Source: Pseudothauera rhizosphaerae (GTDB taxonomy: Bacteria > Pseudomonadota > Gammaproteobacteria > Burkholderiales > Rhodocyclaceae). From it: DNA of 64,000 bases. Shown one piece after another: positions 54,373 through 64,000 of the stretch (the first letter of the stretch is position 1; each line of letters begins with the position of its first letter). The translations under genes and the position numbers were made by a program. Below the pieces are notes generated by a model. It ran no database searches and was not told where the DNA came from. It was given only the letters and a program-made list of their open reading frames with translations. The stretch is taken from contig NZ_SSOD01000001.1 in NCBI RefSeq assembly GCF_004801305.1, positions 62,001 through 126,000 on the forward strand. Reading direction: 5' to 3'.

Positions 54373-55406
54373 TCTTCCTCCTCCAGGTGGTGGCTCTTCA
54401 GGGACCGCCACAGCAGCACCGGGATGATGAGCGTGAACACGATGACTTCCTTGTAGGCACTGGCCCAGAAGGAGCTGAAGGCTTCCAGCAGGCCCACCAG
54501 CAGCGCGCCGCCGGCGGCGATGGGGTAGCTCGCCAGGCCGCCGATGATGGCGCCGACGAAGCCCTTGAGCCCGATCAGGAAGCCGGTGTCGTAGTAGATG
54601 GTGGTGATGGGCGAGATCAACACGCCCGAGAGCACCCCGATCAACGCGGCGAGGAAGAAGGTCAGCTTGCCCGCCAGCGCCGGCGAGATGCCCATCAGGC
54701 GCGCGCCGGTGCGGTTGATGGCAGTGGCGCGCAGGGCCTTGCCGTACAGGGTGCGGTCGAAGAAGAGCGCCAGGGCCACGATCAGCAGCAGGGAGGCGAG
54801 CACCACCCACAGGGTCTGGCCGGAGATCAGCATCGGCCCGAGTTCGAAGCGCGCTTCGGAGAAGGGCGGCGTGCGGTAGCCTTCGGCGCCGAAGAACACC
54901 AGCCCCAGCCCGACCATGGCCACGTGGGCAGCCACCGAGACGATGAGCAGGACCAGCACCGAGGCCTCGGCGATGGGCTGGTACACCAGGCGGTACATCA
55001 TGGGTCCCAGGGGCACCACCACCAGCAGCGCGGCGAAGACCTGCACGGCCAGCGGCAGATCGGGCAGCGGCAAGGCCTTGAGCAGGCCCAGCAGCGCCAG
55101 CGGATAGGCCAGGTTGAGGCCGAGGATGGCCGCCAGGCGCCGCTGCTGCCCCGCCTTGAGCGCCGCGTAGCCGTCGAGGACGGCCACCGCGCAGCCCGCG
55201 ATCAGCAGCAGCCAGATGGTGCCCGGCAGCCGCCCGGCGTCCATCATCGCCAACGTCAGCGCGCCGTAGGCGACGAACTCCCCCTGCGGGATGAAGATCA
55301 CCCGCGTGACCGCGAACACCAGTACCAGCGCGAGCGCCAGCAGGGCATAGATGGCCCCGTTGGTGATGCCGTCCTGCCCCAGGATCAGGGCGATCTGCAA
55401 ATCCAT
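54369..55406 (-). CDS. livH: LIV-type ABC transporter permease LivH
   Basis: A 345-residue inner-membrane protein with about nine helices. ILGQDGITNGAIYALLALALVLVFAVTRVIFIPQGEFVAYGAL is the usual N-terminus, and KALRATAINRTGARLMGISP the cytoplasmic EAA-like loop contacting the ATPase. GFLIGLKGFVGAIIGGLASYP is also characteristic. The start was chosen at MDLQIALIL with GGAGGGTTC upstream. It forms the translocation pore with the LivM domain of the fusion protein encoded next, with a four-base overlap. A 228-base gap separates it from livK. Confidence 0.9.
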   Translation of the reverse strand: MDLQIALILGQDGITNGAIYALLALALVLVFAVTRVIFIPQGEFVAYGALTLAMMDAGRLPGTIWLLLIAGCAVAVLDGYAALKAGQQRRLAAILGLNLAYPLALLGLLKALPLPDLPLAVQVFAALLVVVPLGPMMYRLVYQPIAEASVLVLLIVSVAAHVAMVGLGLVFFGAEGYRTPPFSEARFELGPMLISGQTLWVVLASLLLIVALALFFDRTLYGKALRATAINRTGARLMGISPALAGKLTFFLAALIGVLSGVLISPITTIYYDTGFLIGLKGFVGAIIGGLASYPIAAGGALLVGLLEAFSSFWASAYKEVIVFTLIIPVLLWRSLKSHHLEEEE

Positions 55407-55513
55407 GGACGAACCCTCCCGCCCCACCGGGGCCGCGTCGCTCCGGGGTGCGGTGTGTGAACTCTGAAGGACGGTGCCGGCGAACCGAAGACGGCGCGAT
55501 CCGGCAACCAGAT

Positions 55514-55582
55514 ACCGTTCGGGCTGAGCCTGTCGAAGCCCGATTACTGCCAATGCCCTTCGACAGGCTCAGGGCGAACGGT
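55514..55582. repeat. TTCGACA/GGGCGAACGG inverted-pair repeat, copy 4
   Basis: Opposed units at 55514-55542 (ACCGTTCGGGCTGAGCCTGT...) and 55555-55582 (GCCCTTCGACAGGCTCAGGG...) lie in the livK-livH gap. Hairpins between a binding-protein gene and its permease gene often make the upstream message more abundant, so this copy may affect the livK:livH ratio. Confidence 0.85.
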
Positions 55583-55634
55583 GCCGCTAGATGACCGGCA
55601 GCGGTTCGACAACCCGCGGGCCGGACGGACGGGA

Positions 55635-56783
55635 TTACTTCACCAGCTTCCAGGCGCCGTTCTGGATCTGCACCATGACGCGGGCGCGCTGGTCCAGGCC
55701 CAGGTGATCGGTGGGGCTCATGGTGAAGATGCCGTGGGCGCCCGCCACTTCCTTCAAGCCTTCCAGGGCGTCACGCATGGCGGCGCGGAACTCGGCCGTA
55801 CCCGGCCTGGCCGTCTTCAGCGCCTCCGGCACCGCGGCCTGCATCAGCAGGGCGGCATCCCAGGCGTGGGCGCCGAAGGTGGACACGCTGCCCTTGCCGT
55901 GGGCCGCCTCGTACTTGGCGATGTAGTCCAGGGCGGACTTCTTGACCGGGTTGCTGTCGGCCAGTTGCTCGGCCACCAGCACCGGGCCGGCGGGCAGGAA
56001 GGTGCCTTCGCAGTCCTTGCCGCACACGCGCAGGAAGTCGTTGTTGGCCACGCCGTGGGTCTGGTAGACCTTGCCCTTCCAGCCCCGCTCCACCAGCGCC
56101 TTCTGGGGCAGGGCGGACGGAGTGCCGGAACCGGCGATGAACATGGCGTCCGGGCGGGCCGACATGAGCTTGAGCACCTGGCCGGTCACCGAGGTGTCGA
56201 CCCGGTTGAAGCGCTCGTTGGCGACGACCTTGATGCCGCGCGCCTCGGCGATGGCCTTGAACTGCTCGTACCAGCCTTCGCCGTAGGCGTCCGCGAAGCC
56301 GATGAAGCCGACCGTCTTCACGCCGTTGTCGGTCATGTGCTCCACGATGGCGGTGGACATCTGGGCGTCGTTCTGCGGCGTCTTGAAGACCCAGCGCTTC
56401 TTGTCGTCCACCGGCTCCACGATGCGCGCGGAGGCCGCCATGGAGATCAGCGGCGTCTTGCTCTCCGCGGCCACGTCGATCATGGCGAGGGAATTCGGCG
56501 TGATGGTGGAGCCCAGCACCACGTCCACCTTGTCCTCGGACACCAGCTTGCGGATGTTCTTCACCGCGGTAGTGGTGTCGGAGGCGTCGTCGAGCACGAT
56601 GTAATTGACCTTCTCCCCGGCGATGGTGGAGGGCAGCAGGGCCAGGGTGTTCTTTTCCGGGATGCCGAGCGAGGCCGCGGGGCCGGTCGCGGACACGACC
56701 ACGCCCACGGTGAGGTCGGCCTGGGCGGCGGTGGCCGCGAAGGCGAGGCCGATGGCGGCGAACAGCGTCTTCTTGAGCTTCAT
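55635..56783 (-). CDS. livK: ABC transporter periplasmic substrate-binding protein (LivK type)
   Basis: A 382-residue periplasmic binding protein. Signal peptide MKLKKTLFAAIGLAFAATAAQA is followed by ADLTVGVVVSATGPAASLGIPEKN, the type I peripheral-binding fold. Conserved segments are VVLGSTITPNSLAMIDVAAE, TPLISMAASARIV and GFIGFADAYGEGWYEQF. AGAGGAGGAGACACC precedes the start. It lies between the 3-oxoadipyl-CoA thiolase gene and livH on the strand of the paa cluster; related transporters near aromatic genes import benzoate, phenylacetate or related acids, so an aromatic ligand is plausible though not shown. Confidence 0.88.
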   Translation of the reverse strand: MKLKKTLFAAIGLAFAATAAQADLTVGVVVSATGPAASLGIPEKNTLALLPSTIAGEKVNYIVLDDASDTTTAVKNIRKLVSEDKVDVVLGSTITPNSLAMIDVAAESKTPLISMAASARIVEPVDDKKRWVFKTPQNDAQMSTAIVEHMTDNGVKTVGFIGFADAYGEGWYEQFKAIAEARGIKVVANERFNRVDTSVTGQVLKLMSARPDAMFIAGSGTPSALPQKALVERGWKGKVYQTHGVANNDFLRVCGKDCEGTFLPAGPVLVAEQLADSNPVKKSALDYIAKYEAAHGKGSVSTFGAHAWDAALLMQAAVPEALKTARPGTAEFRAAMRDALEGLKEVAGAHGIFTMSPTDHLGLDQRARVMVQIQNGAWKLVK

Positions 56784-56852
56784 GGTGTCTCCTCCTCTTG
56801 GTTTGTATGAGCAAACGGGCCTGAGGGGTTGCCCGGCTGCCTGTGGCACGAA

Positions 56853-56880
56853 ATTATCACATCACTAATTCGTTTGAAAA
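56853..56880 (-). promoter_or_regulatory. Candidate livK promoter
   Basis: In an AT-rich island on the minus strand, TTTTCA (56880-56875) and GATAAT (56858-56853) are 16 bases apart, about 70 bases before the livK start. This suggests livK has its own start separate from the paa genes. Confidence 0.5.
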
Positions 56881-56955
56881 TAACAAATATCTGGAGGGCC
56901 GGGGCAATCGCATGAAACCGCGGTTTGCTTTTGCCGCTGCGCCCCCTCTCCCCGG

Positions 56956-57042
56956 CCCTCTCCCGCGAGGGGAGAGGGAGAAAACCGGTACCCGGACGAA
57001 CGTTCCGGGGCAAGACTCCCCTCTCCCCTTGCGGGAGAGGGG
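56956..57042. repeat. Three-hairpin palindromic repeat, related variant
   Basis: Three stems in a row lie in the 310-base gap between the thiolase and livK genes: CCCTCTCCC/GGGAGAGGG (56956-56964, 56970-56978), CCCGGA/TCCGGG (56991-57009) and CCCCTCTCCC/GGGAGAGGGG (57018-57027, 57033-57042). It has the layout of the elements at 6104 and 61840 but different stem sequences. With the livK promoter region, it accounts for this gap. Confidence 0.75.
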
Positions 57043-57093
57043 TTGGGGAAGAGGGGGGCGGCCGCCGGGGGCCGTCTCGGTCCGTTCATGCGA

Positions 57094-58305
<1,212 letters not shown>

Positions 58306-58369
58306 GTCTCTCCTCCTTGGTGGGCACGGCGGTCTGTGCCGCCTGCGCCCGTTCTTCGTTTCCCCGCCG

Positions 58370-59005
58370 CTAGTGCGCCGGGGCCTTGTCCTTCGGTTTC
58401 GGCTTTTCCTTGTTCACCAGGCCCTTGACGCCGTTGAGCACGATGGCGGTGATCACCGGCGCCATGTCGGCGTGGGTGAAGCGGCCTTCGGCCCGCAGCC
58501 AGGTGAAGGTCCAGTTGATCATGCCGAACAGGATCATCGCCACGGGCTTGTCCAGGTGGCGGCGCTTCAGACCCGGCTCCACGCGCTCGATGGCGTCGGC
58601 GAAGGCCGCCACCACGCGGCGCTGCTTGGCGACCACGCGCTCCCCCTGTTCGGGCGAGAGGAACTTCACGTCCTGCACCAGCACCATGTGCTGGTTCTGG
58701 GAATGTTCGTACTCTTCCAGGAAGCGCGTCAGCAGCGCCGCCAGGTGGGCTTCCGGTTCGAGGGCCTCGGCTTCCACGCCGGCGATGATGGCCAGCAACT
58801 GGTCCATGTAGCTGTCCGCGATGTCGAACAGGATGTGTTCCTTGTCGCGGTAGTAGTGGTAGAGCAGCGGCTTGGACACGCCGCAGGCCTTGGCCAGCTC
58901 CGCCATGGACGCGCTGGGGAAGCTGTGCGCGGCAAACAGGCGCGCGGCTTCCGCCAGGATGGCGGCGCGCTGCAGTTCGAAGGTGGGGGCTTTTCCTCGG
59001 GCCAT
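58370..59005 (-). CDS. paaR: TetR-family regulator of phenylacetate genes (PaaR)
   Basis: A 211-residue TetR-type regulator. The HTH lies in SMAELAKACGVSKPLLYHYYRDKEHILFDI (about 33-62), and the C-terminal ligand domain is all helical with a basic, Lys/Pro-rich tail (KEKPKPKDKAPAH). In Rhodocyclales and Burkholderiales, PaaR is the phenylacetyl-CoA-responsive repressor of paa operons, in contrast to the GntR-type PaaX of E. coli. Its place between paaE and paaJ on the same strand fits. No clear operator palindrome was recognised in the 121-base gap upstream. Confidence 0.85.
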   Translation of the reverse strand: MARGKAPTFELQRAAILAEAARLFAAHSFPSASMAELAKACGVSKPLLYHYYRDKEHILFDIADSYMDQLLAIIAGVEAEALEPEAHLAALLTRFLEEYEHSQNQHMVLVQDVKFLSPEQGERVVAKQRRVVAAFADAIERVEPGLKRRHLDKPVAMILFGMINWTFTWLRAEGRFTHADMAPVITAIVLNGVKGLVNKEKPKPKDKAPAH

Positions 59006-59126
59006 GGTTACACCGGTTGCCAGCGTTGCATGAAGGGGGCCGCGCATGACGGCGCGCTGCGGAAATCCATTCCGCTTCGCCCGCGACCATACACGCTTGC
59101 AAGCCCTTGCTCCACTGGGGAATCCC

Positions 59127-60194
59127 TCAGCGCTCGTCGAAACTGATGACCACCCGCTCGGTGAGCGGATGGGCCTGGCAGGTCAGCACGTAGCCGGCGT
59201 CCACGTCCGGCTGTTCCAGCGTGTAGTTCTTGTCCATGCGCACCTTGCCCTCCACCACCTTGGCGCGGCAGGTGCAGCACACGCCGCCCTTGCAGGAGTA
59301 CGGCAGGTCCATGCCGGCGCGCAGGGCCACGTCCAGGATGGACGGATCGCTGGCGTGGAACTCCATCTCCCGGCGCAGGCCGTCGGCCACGACGACGACG
59401 GTGGCCTGGGGCGCGTCGCCCGGCTCGACGTGGTGGGCCGGGGCGGCGTCCGGCACGCCGAAGCGTTCCAGGTGCACGTGGTCGGCGGCCATGCCGGCCT
59501 CCAGCAGGGCCAACTCCACTTCGTCGATCATGGCGCCGGGGCCGCAGATGAAGACATCGTCCATGTCCTCCACCGGCAGCAGGGTGTCGAGGAAGGCGCG
59601 GACCTTGGCCGCGTCCAGCCGGCCGTTGAAGAGCGGCACCTCCTGCTCCTCGCGGGAGAACAGGCTGTACAGCGTGAAGCGGGCCAGGTAACGGTTCTTG
59701 ATGTCCTCCAGGGCCTCGCCGAACATGGCGCTGGCCTGGCGGCGGTTGCCATAGACCAGCGTGAAGCGGCTCTTCGGCTCGGCGGCCAGCGTGGTCTTGA
59801 TCAGGGACAGGACGGGGGTGATGCCGCTGCCCGCCGCGAAGGCCACGTAGTGTTTGGCGTGGGCCGGGTCCAGGGGGGTGTGGAAGCGCCCTTCCGGGGT
59901 CATCACCTCCAGCACGTCGCCCACCCGGATGCCGCCGTTGGCCCAGGTGGAGAAGCGCCCGCCGGCCACCTTCTTGATGGCGACGCGCAGTTCGTGGTCG
60001 TCCACGCCGGCGCAGATGGAGTAGGAGCGGCGCACTTCCTCGCCGTCCACGCGGGCCTTCAGCGTCAGGTGCTGGCCCTGCACGAAGCGGTATTCATCGG
60101 CCAGCTCCGCCGGCACGTCGAAGCGCAGGCTCACCGCGTCGGCGGTCTCGCGCCGCACTTCGGCCACTTTCAGGGGATGGAATCTGGGGGTCAT
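59127..60194 (-). CDS. paaE: Phenylacetyl-CoA epoxidase reductase PaaE
   Basis: A 355-residue flavoprotein reductase that passes NADPH electrons to the PaaAC oxygenase. Residues about 1-230 are a ferredoxin-NADP-reductase module with RSYSICAG (FAD), FAAGSGITPVLSLIKTTL (NADP) and VFICGPGAMIDEV. Residues about 265-355 are a plant-type [2Fe-2S] domain with PYSCKGGVCCTCRAKVVEG and a last Cys in YVLTCQAHP. Length and order match E. coli PaaE. A 36-base gap follows paaD. Confidence 0.95.
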   Translation of the reverse strand: MTPRFHPLKVAEVRRETADAVSLRFDVPAELADEYRFVQGQHLTLKARVDGEEVRRSYSICAGVDDHELRVAIKKVAGGRFSTWANGGIRVGDVLEVMTPEGRFHTPLDPAHAKHYVAFAAGSGITPVLSLIKTTLAAEPKSRFTLVYGNRRQASAMFGEALEDIKNRYLARFTLYSLFSREEQEVPLFNGRLDAAKVRAFLDTLLPVEDMDDVFICGPGAMIDEVELALLEAGMAADHVHLERFGVPDAAPAHHVEPGDAPQATVVVVADGLRREMEFHASDPSILDVALRAGMDLPYSCKGGVCCTCRAKVVEGKVRMDKNYTLEQPDVDAGYVLTCQAHPLTERVVISFDER

Positions 60195-60230
60195 TTCGTC
60201 GTCTCCGGCGACCGTCTGGCGCGGTCTCGC

Positions 60231-60734
60231 TCAAATGGGCTTGAAGTATTCGAAGGGCTCGCGGCAGGCGCGGCAGCGGTACAGGGCCTTGCAGGCGGTG
60301 GAGCCGAATTCGGACAGGCGTTCGGTGTCGGTGGAGCCGCAGTGCGGGCAGGTCTGCGACTTCGCCACGAACCGGATCGGCTGCACGCCGCCGGCCGCCG
60401 CGGTGCCCGACGGCGGGGCAATGCCGTAGGCGCGCAGCTTGTCGCGGGCGGCATCGCCCATCCAGTCCGTGGTCCACGCCGGGTCGAGGCGGGTTTCGAT
60501 GTCCACCGCTCCGGCGCCGGCCGCGGCGAGCGCGGCGCGGATGCTGTCGGCGATGACCTCGGTGGCCGGACAGCCGGAATAGGTCGGCGTGACCACCACC
60601 CGCAGGCCGCCGGCGCGGGAGGCCACCTCGCGCACGATGCCGAGTTCGACCACCGAGACCACCGGGATCTCGGGGTCCGGCACGTCGCCGAGCACCTGCC
60701 AGGCCTGGGATTCGGTCAGCATCACCGTCACCAT
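60231..60734 (-). CDS. paaD: Phenylacetyl-CoA epoxidase assembly protein PaaD
   Basis: A 167-residue protein. The N-terminal DUF59/MIP18-like domain (AWQVLGDVPDPEIPVVSVVELGIVRE, TYSGCPATEVIADSIRAAL) is that of Fe-S/diiron centre assembly factors, and the C-terminus is a zinc ribbon with CPHCGSTDTERLSEFGST and YRCRACREPFEYFK. It probably helps build the iron site of the PaaAC oxygenase or the PaaE cluster. The ATG at 60734 overlaps the paaC stop by seven bases; an internal ATG at 60722 is also possible. Confidence 0.93.
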   Translation of the reverse strand: MVTVMLTESQAWQVLGDVPDPEIPVVSVVELGIVREVASRAGGLRVVVTPTYSGCPATEVIADSIRAALAAAGAGAVDIETRLDPAWTTDWMGDAARDKLRAYGIAPPSGTAAAGGVQPIRFVAKSQTCPHCGSTDTERLSEFGSTACKALYRCRACREPFEYFKPI

Positions 60735-61498
60735 TGGGCGCCGGGGTAAGTGCGCTGCATGGTTTGCATGGTCGCCAGCAGGTGGCCCATGTGCTCGGAA
60801 TGGCGGCCGAACTTGCCGTAGCTGGCGAAGGGCGTGCGCGCCGGCACGGTGAGCGTGGCCTCCACGAGCACCGGCACCACGGCGGCTTCCCAGTCGGCTT
60901 CCAGGTTGTGCCAGGCGGGGCCGATGCCCGCGGCGGACACCGCATCGTCGATGGGATTGGCGGCGAAGAACTCGGCCGTGTAGGGCCACAGGTAGTCCAG
61001 CGCGGCCTGGGCCTTGTCGTGGGAGACGTCGGTGCCGTCGCCCAGGCGGATCACCCATTCGCCGGCGTGGCTCAGGTGGTAGCGCGCCTCCTTCAGGCTC
61101 TTGGCGGCGACGGCGGCCAGTTCCGCGTCGCTGCTCGCCGTCAGGCGCTGGTAGAGCGGCACCTGGAAGGCGGCGAAGAGGAAGTTGCGCACCACGGTGC
61201 GGCCGAAGTCCTCGTTGGGCAGCTCGGCCAGGGTCAGGTTGCGGTAGTCCCGCTCCCCGCGCAGGAAGGCGAGCTGGTCCTCGTCCCGGCCGCGGCCTTC
61301 CAGCCTGCCGGCGTGGGTCAGCAGCAGGCGGGCCTGGCCGATGAGGTCGAGCGCGGTGTTGGCGAGCGCCATGTCCTCTTCCAGCACCGGCGCGTGGCCG
61401 CACCATTCGGAGAGGCGCTGGCCGAGGATCAGGGCGTTGTCGCCCAGGCGCAGCACGTACTCGATGTGCCCGGGGGCGGCGGTGTTCCGTTGGGTCAT
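60728..61498 (-). CDS. paaC: Phenylacetyl-CoA epoxidase subunit PaaC
   Basis: A 256-residue ferritin-like subunit that scaffolds the catalytic PaaA subunit but lacks a full diiron site. LGDNALILGQRLSEWCGHAPVLEEDMALANTALDLIGQARLLL is the family N-terminal text, with DQLAFLRGERDYRNLTLAELP and YHLSHAGEWVIRLGDGT following. It lies after paaB with a 16-base gap. Length matches known PaaC. Confidence 0.96.
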   Translation of the reverse strand: MTQRNTAAPGHIEYVLRLGDNALILGQRLSEWCGHAPVLEEDMALANTALDLIGQARLLLTHAGRLEGRGRDEDQLAFLRGERDYRNLTLAELPNEDFGRTVVRNFLFAAFQVPLYQRLTASSDAELAAVAAKSLKEARYHLSHAGEWVIRLGDGTDVSHDKAQAALDYLWPYTAEFFAANPIDDAVSAAGIGPAWHNLEADWEAAVVPVLVEATLTVPARTPFASYGKFGRHSEHMGHLLATMQTMQRTYPGAQW

Positions 61499-61514
61499 GA
61501 GTGTCTCCCCCGCT

Positions 61515-61802
61515 TCACATGTGATCGACTTCTTCGGGCAAGGTGTAGAAGGTCGGGTGGCGGTAGATCTTGTCCTCCGCCGGATCGAACAGCTCGGGCT
61601 TGGCGTCCGGGTCCGAGGCGACGATGTCGCTCGCCTTCACGACCCAGATGGAAACCCCTTCCTGGCGGCGGGTGTAGACGTCCCGCGCCACCTGCAGCGC
61701 GAGCTTCGCATCGGGCGCATGCACGCTGCCGCAATGCTTGTGGTCGAGTCCGTTGCGGCTGCGGACGAAGACTTCCCACAGCGGCCATTCCTTGCGTTCC
61801 AT
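61515..61802 (-). CDS. paaB: Phenylacetyl-CoA epoxidase subunit PaaB
   Basis: A 95-residue small subunit. WPLWEVFVRSRNGLDHKHCGSVHA and the central YTRRQEGVSIWVVKASDIVAS are unmistakable for PaaB, which bridges PaaAC units into the full complex. The start METs at 61802 (MERKEWPLWE); upstream in-frame sequence is part of a repeat element. Separated from paaA by an unusual 174-base gap containing that repeat. Confidence 0.95.
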   Translation of the reverse strand: MERKEWPLWEVFVRSRNGLDHKHCGSVHAPDAKLALQVARDVYTRRQEGVSIWVVKASDIVASDPDAKPELFDPAEDKIYRHPTFYTLPEEVDHM

Positions 61803-61839
61803 CGTGCTCTCCTTGCCGCCGAAGGCGGCGCTATAACCT

Positions 61840-61948
61840 CCTCCCCCCTTCAAGGGGGGAGGCCGGGAGGGGGGATGGGTTTCGGTTCAGTCCGCCTCCA
61901 CCCGCAAGAAACCCATCCCCACCCTGTCCCTCCCCTTGAAGGGGAGGG
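61840..61948. repeat. Three-hairpin palindromic repeat, copy 2, between paaA and paaB
   Basis: Layout as at 6104-6203: a CCTCCCCCCTT/AAGGGGGGAGG hairpin (61840-61850, 61852-61862), a central GGGGATGGGTTT/AAACCCATCCCC stem (61871-61882, 61909-61920) and a CCCTCCCCTT/AAGGGGAGGG hairpin (61928-61948). It interrupts an otherwise tight paaABCDE operon. Confidence 0.85.
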
Positions 61949-61976
61949 GACCCTCTTCATTCGCTTTGTCGACGCC

Positions 61977-62972
61977 TCAGGCGGCGTCCTTCTCCCTCAC
62001 AGCCCGCTTACGTGCGTGCTCCAGCGCTGCCTCCCGCACCCAGGCGCCGTCCTCCCAGGCCTTCACCCGTGCCGCCAGCCGATCCACGTTGCACTGGCCG
62101 TGCCCCTGGACCACGTTCCAGAACTCGTCCCAGTCGATGGCGCCGAAATCGTAGTGACCGCGCTCCGCGTTCCACTTCAGGTCCGGGTCCGGCAGGCTCA
62201 CGCCCAGCACCTCGGCCTGCTTCACGGTGGCGTCCACGAACTTCTGCCGCAGGTCGTCGTTGGAGATGCGCTTGATGCCCCAGCGCGTGGTCTCGGTGTG
62301 CACGCTGTCCTTGTCGTGGGGGCCGAACATCATGATGGACGGCCACCACCAGCGGTTCACCGCGTCCTGCACCATGTCGCGCTGCTCGGGCGTCCCGCGC
62401 ATCATCGCCAGCAGCAGGTCGTAGCCCTGGCGCTGGTGGAAGGATTCCTCCTTGCAGATGCGCACCATGGCGCGGGAGTACGGGCCGTAGCTGCACTTGC
62501 ACAGGGGGATCTGGTTCATGATCGCCGCGCCGTCCACCAGCCAGCCGATCACGCCGATGTCCGCCCAGTTCAGCGTGGGGTAGTTGAAGATGGAGCTGTA
62601 CTTGGCCTTGCCCGACAGCAGCGCCTCATAGAGCTCGTCGCGGGATACGCCCAGGGTTTCCGCGGCGGCGTACAGATAGAGGCCGTGGCCGCCCTCGTCC
62701 TGCACCTTGGCGAGCAGGATGGCCTTGCGCTTGAGGCTGGGGGCACGGGTGATCCAGTTGCCTTCGGGCAGCATGCCGACGATTTCCGAATGGGCATGCT
62801 GGCTGATCTGGCGGATCAGGGTCTTGCGGTAGGCCTCGGGCATCCAGTCCTTGGCCTCGATGAAGCCGCCCGCGGCGATCTTCGCGTCGAACTCGGCCTG
62901 GTAGGCGGGGTTCTCCACCTTCTTCGGGCCCCTGGCCTCGCCGTCCGGGATGCTGAGTGATTGGGTATACAT
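61977..62972 (-). CDS. paaA: Phenylacetyl-CoA 1,2-epoxidase catalytic subunit PaaA
   Basis: A 331-residue diiron oxygenase subunit that epoxidises the ring of phenylacetyl-CoA. The ferritin-like helices carry [20 protein letters not shown] and [17 protein letters not shown], whose E-x-x-H pairs bind the two irons. [31 protein letters not shown] and [23 protein letters not shown] are also typical. It begins 54 bases after paaK; a small GCGGCGG/CCGCCGC stem-loop lies in that gap (62999-63018). paaB follows after the repeat element. Confidence 0.96.
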   Translation of the reverse strand: MYTQSLSIPDGEARGPKKVENPAYQAEFDAKIAAGGFIEAKDWMPEAYRKTLIRQISQHAHSEIVGMLPEGNWITRAPSLKRKAILLAKVQDEGGHGLYLYAAAETLGVSRDELYEALLSGKAKYSSIFNYPTLNWADIGVIGWLVDGAAIMNQIPLCKCSYGPYSRAMVRICKEESFHQRQGYDLLLAMMRGTPEQRDMVQDAVNRWWWPSIMMFGPHDKDSVHTETTRWGIKRISNDDLRQKFVDATVKQAEVLGVSLPDPDLKWNAERGHYDFGAIDWDEFWNVVQGHGQCNVDRLAARVKAWEDGAWVREAALEHARKRAVREKDAA

Positions 62973-63026
62973 ATATGTGCTCGCTCTCTCTGTGGGGTGC
63001 GGCGGCAGGAACCGCCGCGTGCGGAC

Positions 63027-64000
63027 TCACCCCTTGGGCCGGCGGTCGATGACGCGCTTGGCCTTGCCGACGGTGACCCGCTCGATGCTGAAGGGCTCGC
63101 CCACGACCACCTTGGCGGACACGCCGATCAGGCTCTTGATGTGGTGGGTGAGCTCCTTCGCCAGCGCCTCCTTCTGCTCCGGGTGGCGGCCGACGCCGGC
63201 CTCCGGGTTGATCTCCACCTTGACCGTGAGCGTGTCCATGTGGCCCTGCTTGTCCACCTCCAGCAGGTAGTGGGGCGCGAGCTTGGGGATCTTGCAGATC
63301 AGCTCCTCGATCTGGGTCGGGAACACGTTCACGCCGCGGATGATCAGCATGTCGTCCGAGCGCCCGGTGATCTTGGCCATGCGCCGCATGCTGCGGGCGG
63401 TGGGCGGCAGCAGGCGGGTGAGGTCGCGGGTGCGGTAGCGAATGACCGGCATGGCCTCCTTGGTCAGCGAGGTGAACACCAGTTCGCCCTCCTCCCCGTC
63501 GGGCACCACCTCGCCGGTTTCCGGGTTGATGATCTCCGGATAGAAGTGGTCTTCCCAGATCGTCGGGCCGTCCTTGGTTTCCACGCATTCGTTGGCCACG
63601 CCCGGACCCATCACTTCGGAGAGGCCGTAGATGTCCACCGCGTCCATGCCGGAGCGCTCCTCCATGGCCGCGCGCATAGCCGGCGTCCACGGCTCGGCGC
63701 CGAAGATGCCGATCTTGAGCGAGGTGCTCCTGGGATCGATGCCCATGCGCTCCATCTCGTCCAGGATGGTCAGCATGTAGGACGGCGTCACCATGATGAT
63801 CTTCGGCTTGAAGTCCTGGATGATCTGGATCTGCTTCTCGGTCTGGCCGCCCGACATCGGCACCACGGTACAGCCCAGCTTCTCGGCGCCGTAGTGGGCG
63901 CCCAGGCCGCCGGTGAAGAGGCCGTAGCCGTAGGACACGTGCACCATGTCGCCCGGCCGCCCGCCCGAGGCGCGGATGGAGCGCGCCACCACGGTGGCCC
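63027..64000 (-). CDS. paaK: Phenylacetate-CoA ligase PaaK, N-terminus cut by window edge
   Basis: The last ~324 residues of an AMP-forming ligase that activates phenylacetate to phenylacetyl-CoA, the entry step of the pathway. HVSYGYGLFTGGLGAHYGAEKLGCTVVPMSGG, IFGAEPWTPAMRAAMEE, DIYGLSEVMGPGVANEC and GEEGELVFTSLTKEAMPVIRYRTRDLTRLL are characteristic of PaaK. The C-terminal domain carries GRSDDMLIIRGVNVFPTQIEE and the catalytic Lys is expected in VTVGKAKRVIDRRP. The first ~110 residues lie outside the window. It heads the paaK-ABCDE order on the minus strand. Confidence 0.95.
   Translation of the reverse strand, partial: ATVVARSIRASGGRPGDMVHVSYGYGLFTGGLGAHYGAEKLGCTVVPMSGGQTEKQIQIIQDFKPKIIMVTPSYMLTILDEMERMGIDPRSTSLKIGIFGAEPWTPAMRAAMEERSGMDAVDIYGLSEVMGPGVANECVETKDGPTIWEDHFYPEIINPETGEVVPDGEEGELVFTSLTKEAMPVIRYRTRDLTRLLPPTARSMRRMAKITGRSDDMLIIRGVNVFPTQIEELICKIPKLAPHYLLEVDKQGHMDTLTVKVEINPEAGVGRHPEQKEALAKELTHHIKSLIGVSAKVVVGEPFSIERVTVGKAKRVIDRRPKG

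Overview
The window looks like a chromosomal segment of a GC-rich betaproteobacterium, most likely of the Rhodocyclales/Zoogloeaceae kind (Thauera/Azoarcus-like). This is inferred from gene content: leucine/isovalerate (liu) catabolism under a MerR regulator, a class I PHB synthase, aerobic phenylacetate degradation with a TetR-type PaaR, oxygen-independent ubiquinone genes ubiUVT, and intergenic palindromic repeats of several families. No database search was possible. No rRNA, tRNA, CRISPR array, prophage or insertion sequence was recognised.

Layout. 1-8.4 kb (minus strand) is a liu/beta-oxidation operon: MerR regulator, thioesterase, isovaleryl-CoA dehydrogenase, thiolase, a second acyl-CoA dehydrogenase, a DsbA-like isomerase, the methylcrotonyl-CoA carboxylase carboxyltransferase subunit and an enoyl-CoA hydratase cut by the window edge. 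A Phd/VapC toxin-antitoxin pair sits between the last two. An 18-bp perfect palindrome between merR and the rest is the likely operator. 8.5-12 kb (plus) holds a metallo-beta-lactamase-fold hydrolase, phaC and a lone PIN-domain gene. 12-17.4 kb is an iron/siderophore uptake locus: AraC regulator divergent from a TonB receptor, DUF3325, DUF3649 and PepSY genes. 17.6-31.3 kb is mixed: Fic protein, a frameshifted cobalamin-binding-like gene, alanine dehydrogenase, PilZ protein, SDR, dsbA, SPOR protein, argS, a ZnuD-like TonB receptor, a DUF4143-type ATPase, an orphan Wzz protein and an HTH regulator.

31.3-50.5 kb is mainly plus strand: ubiB-like kinase, a natural arginase/ornithine aminotransferase fusion, a sodium:solute symporter, ubiU-ubiV-ubiT behind an FNR-like site, then VanZ, [2Fe-2S], hydrolase, GST, ABC-2 exporter, cutA, dsbD, riboflavin genes (ribE, a RibBX-type ribB, ribH), nusB and a GGDEF protein. 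50.5-64 kb is minus strand: HU, hemerythrin, a branched-chain-amino-acid-type ABC transporter (livK, livH, a livM-livG fusion, livF), a 3-oxoadipyl-CoA thiolase, paaR, paaEDCBA and paaK (cut by the window edge). The transporter next to paa genes may import an aromatic acid; this is inference.

The most unusual content is non-coding. At 46264-46499 a multi-hairpin element has two perfect 23-bp hairpins whose loops share 18 nt of perfect complementarity. At 21266-21534 a nested palindrome carries 32-nt outer arms. Two further repeat families recur: four copies of a paired TTCGACA-GCTCAGGGCGAACGG repeat, and two clear copies plus one look-alike of a three-hairpin CCCTCCCCTT-AAGGGGAGGG element. 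One of the latter lies inside the paaA-paaB junction.
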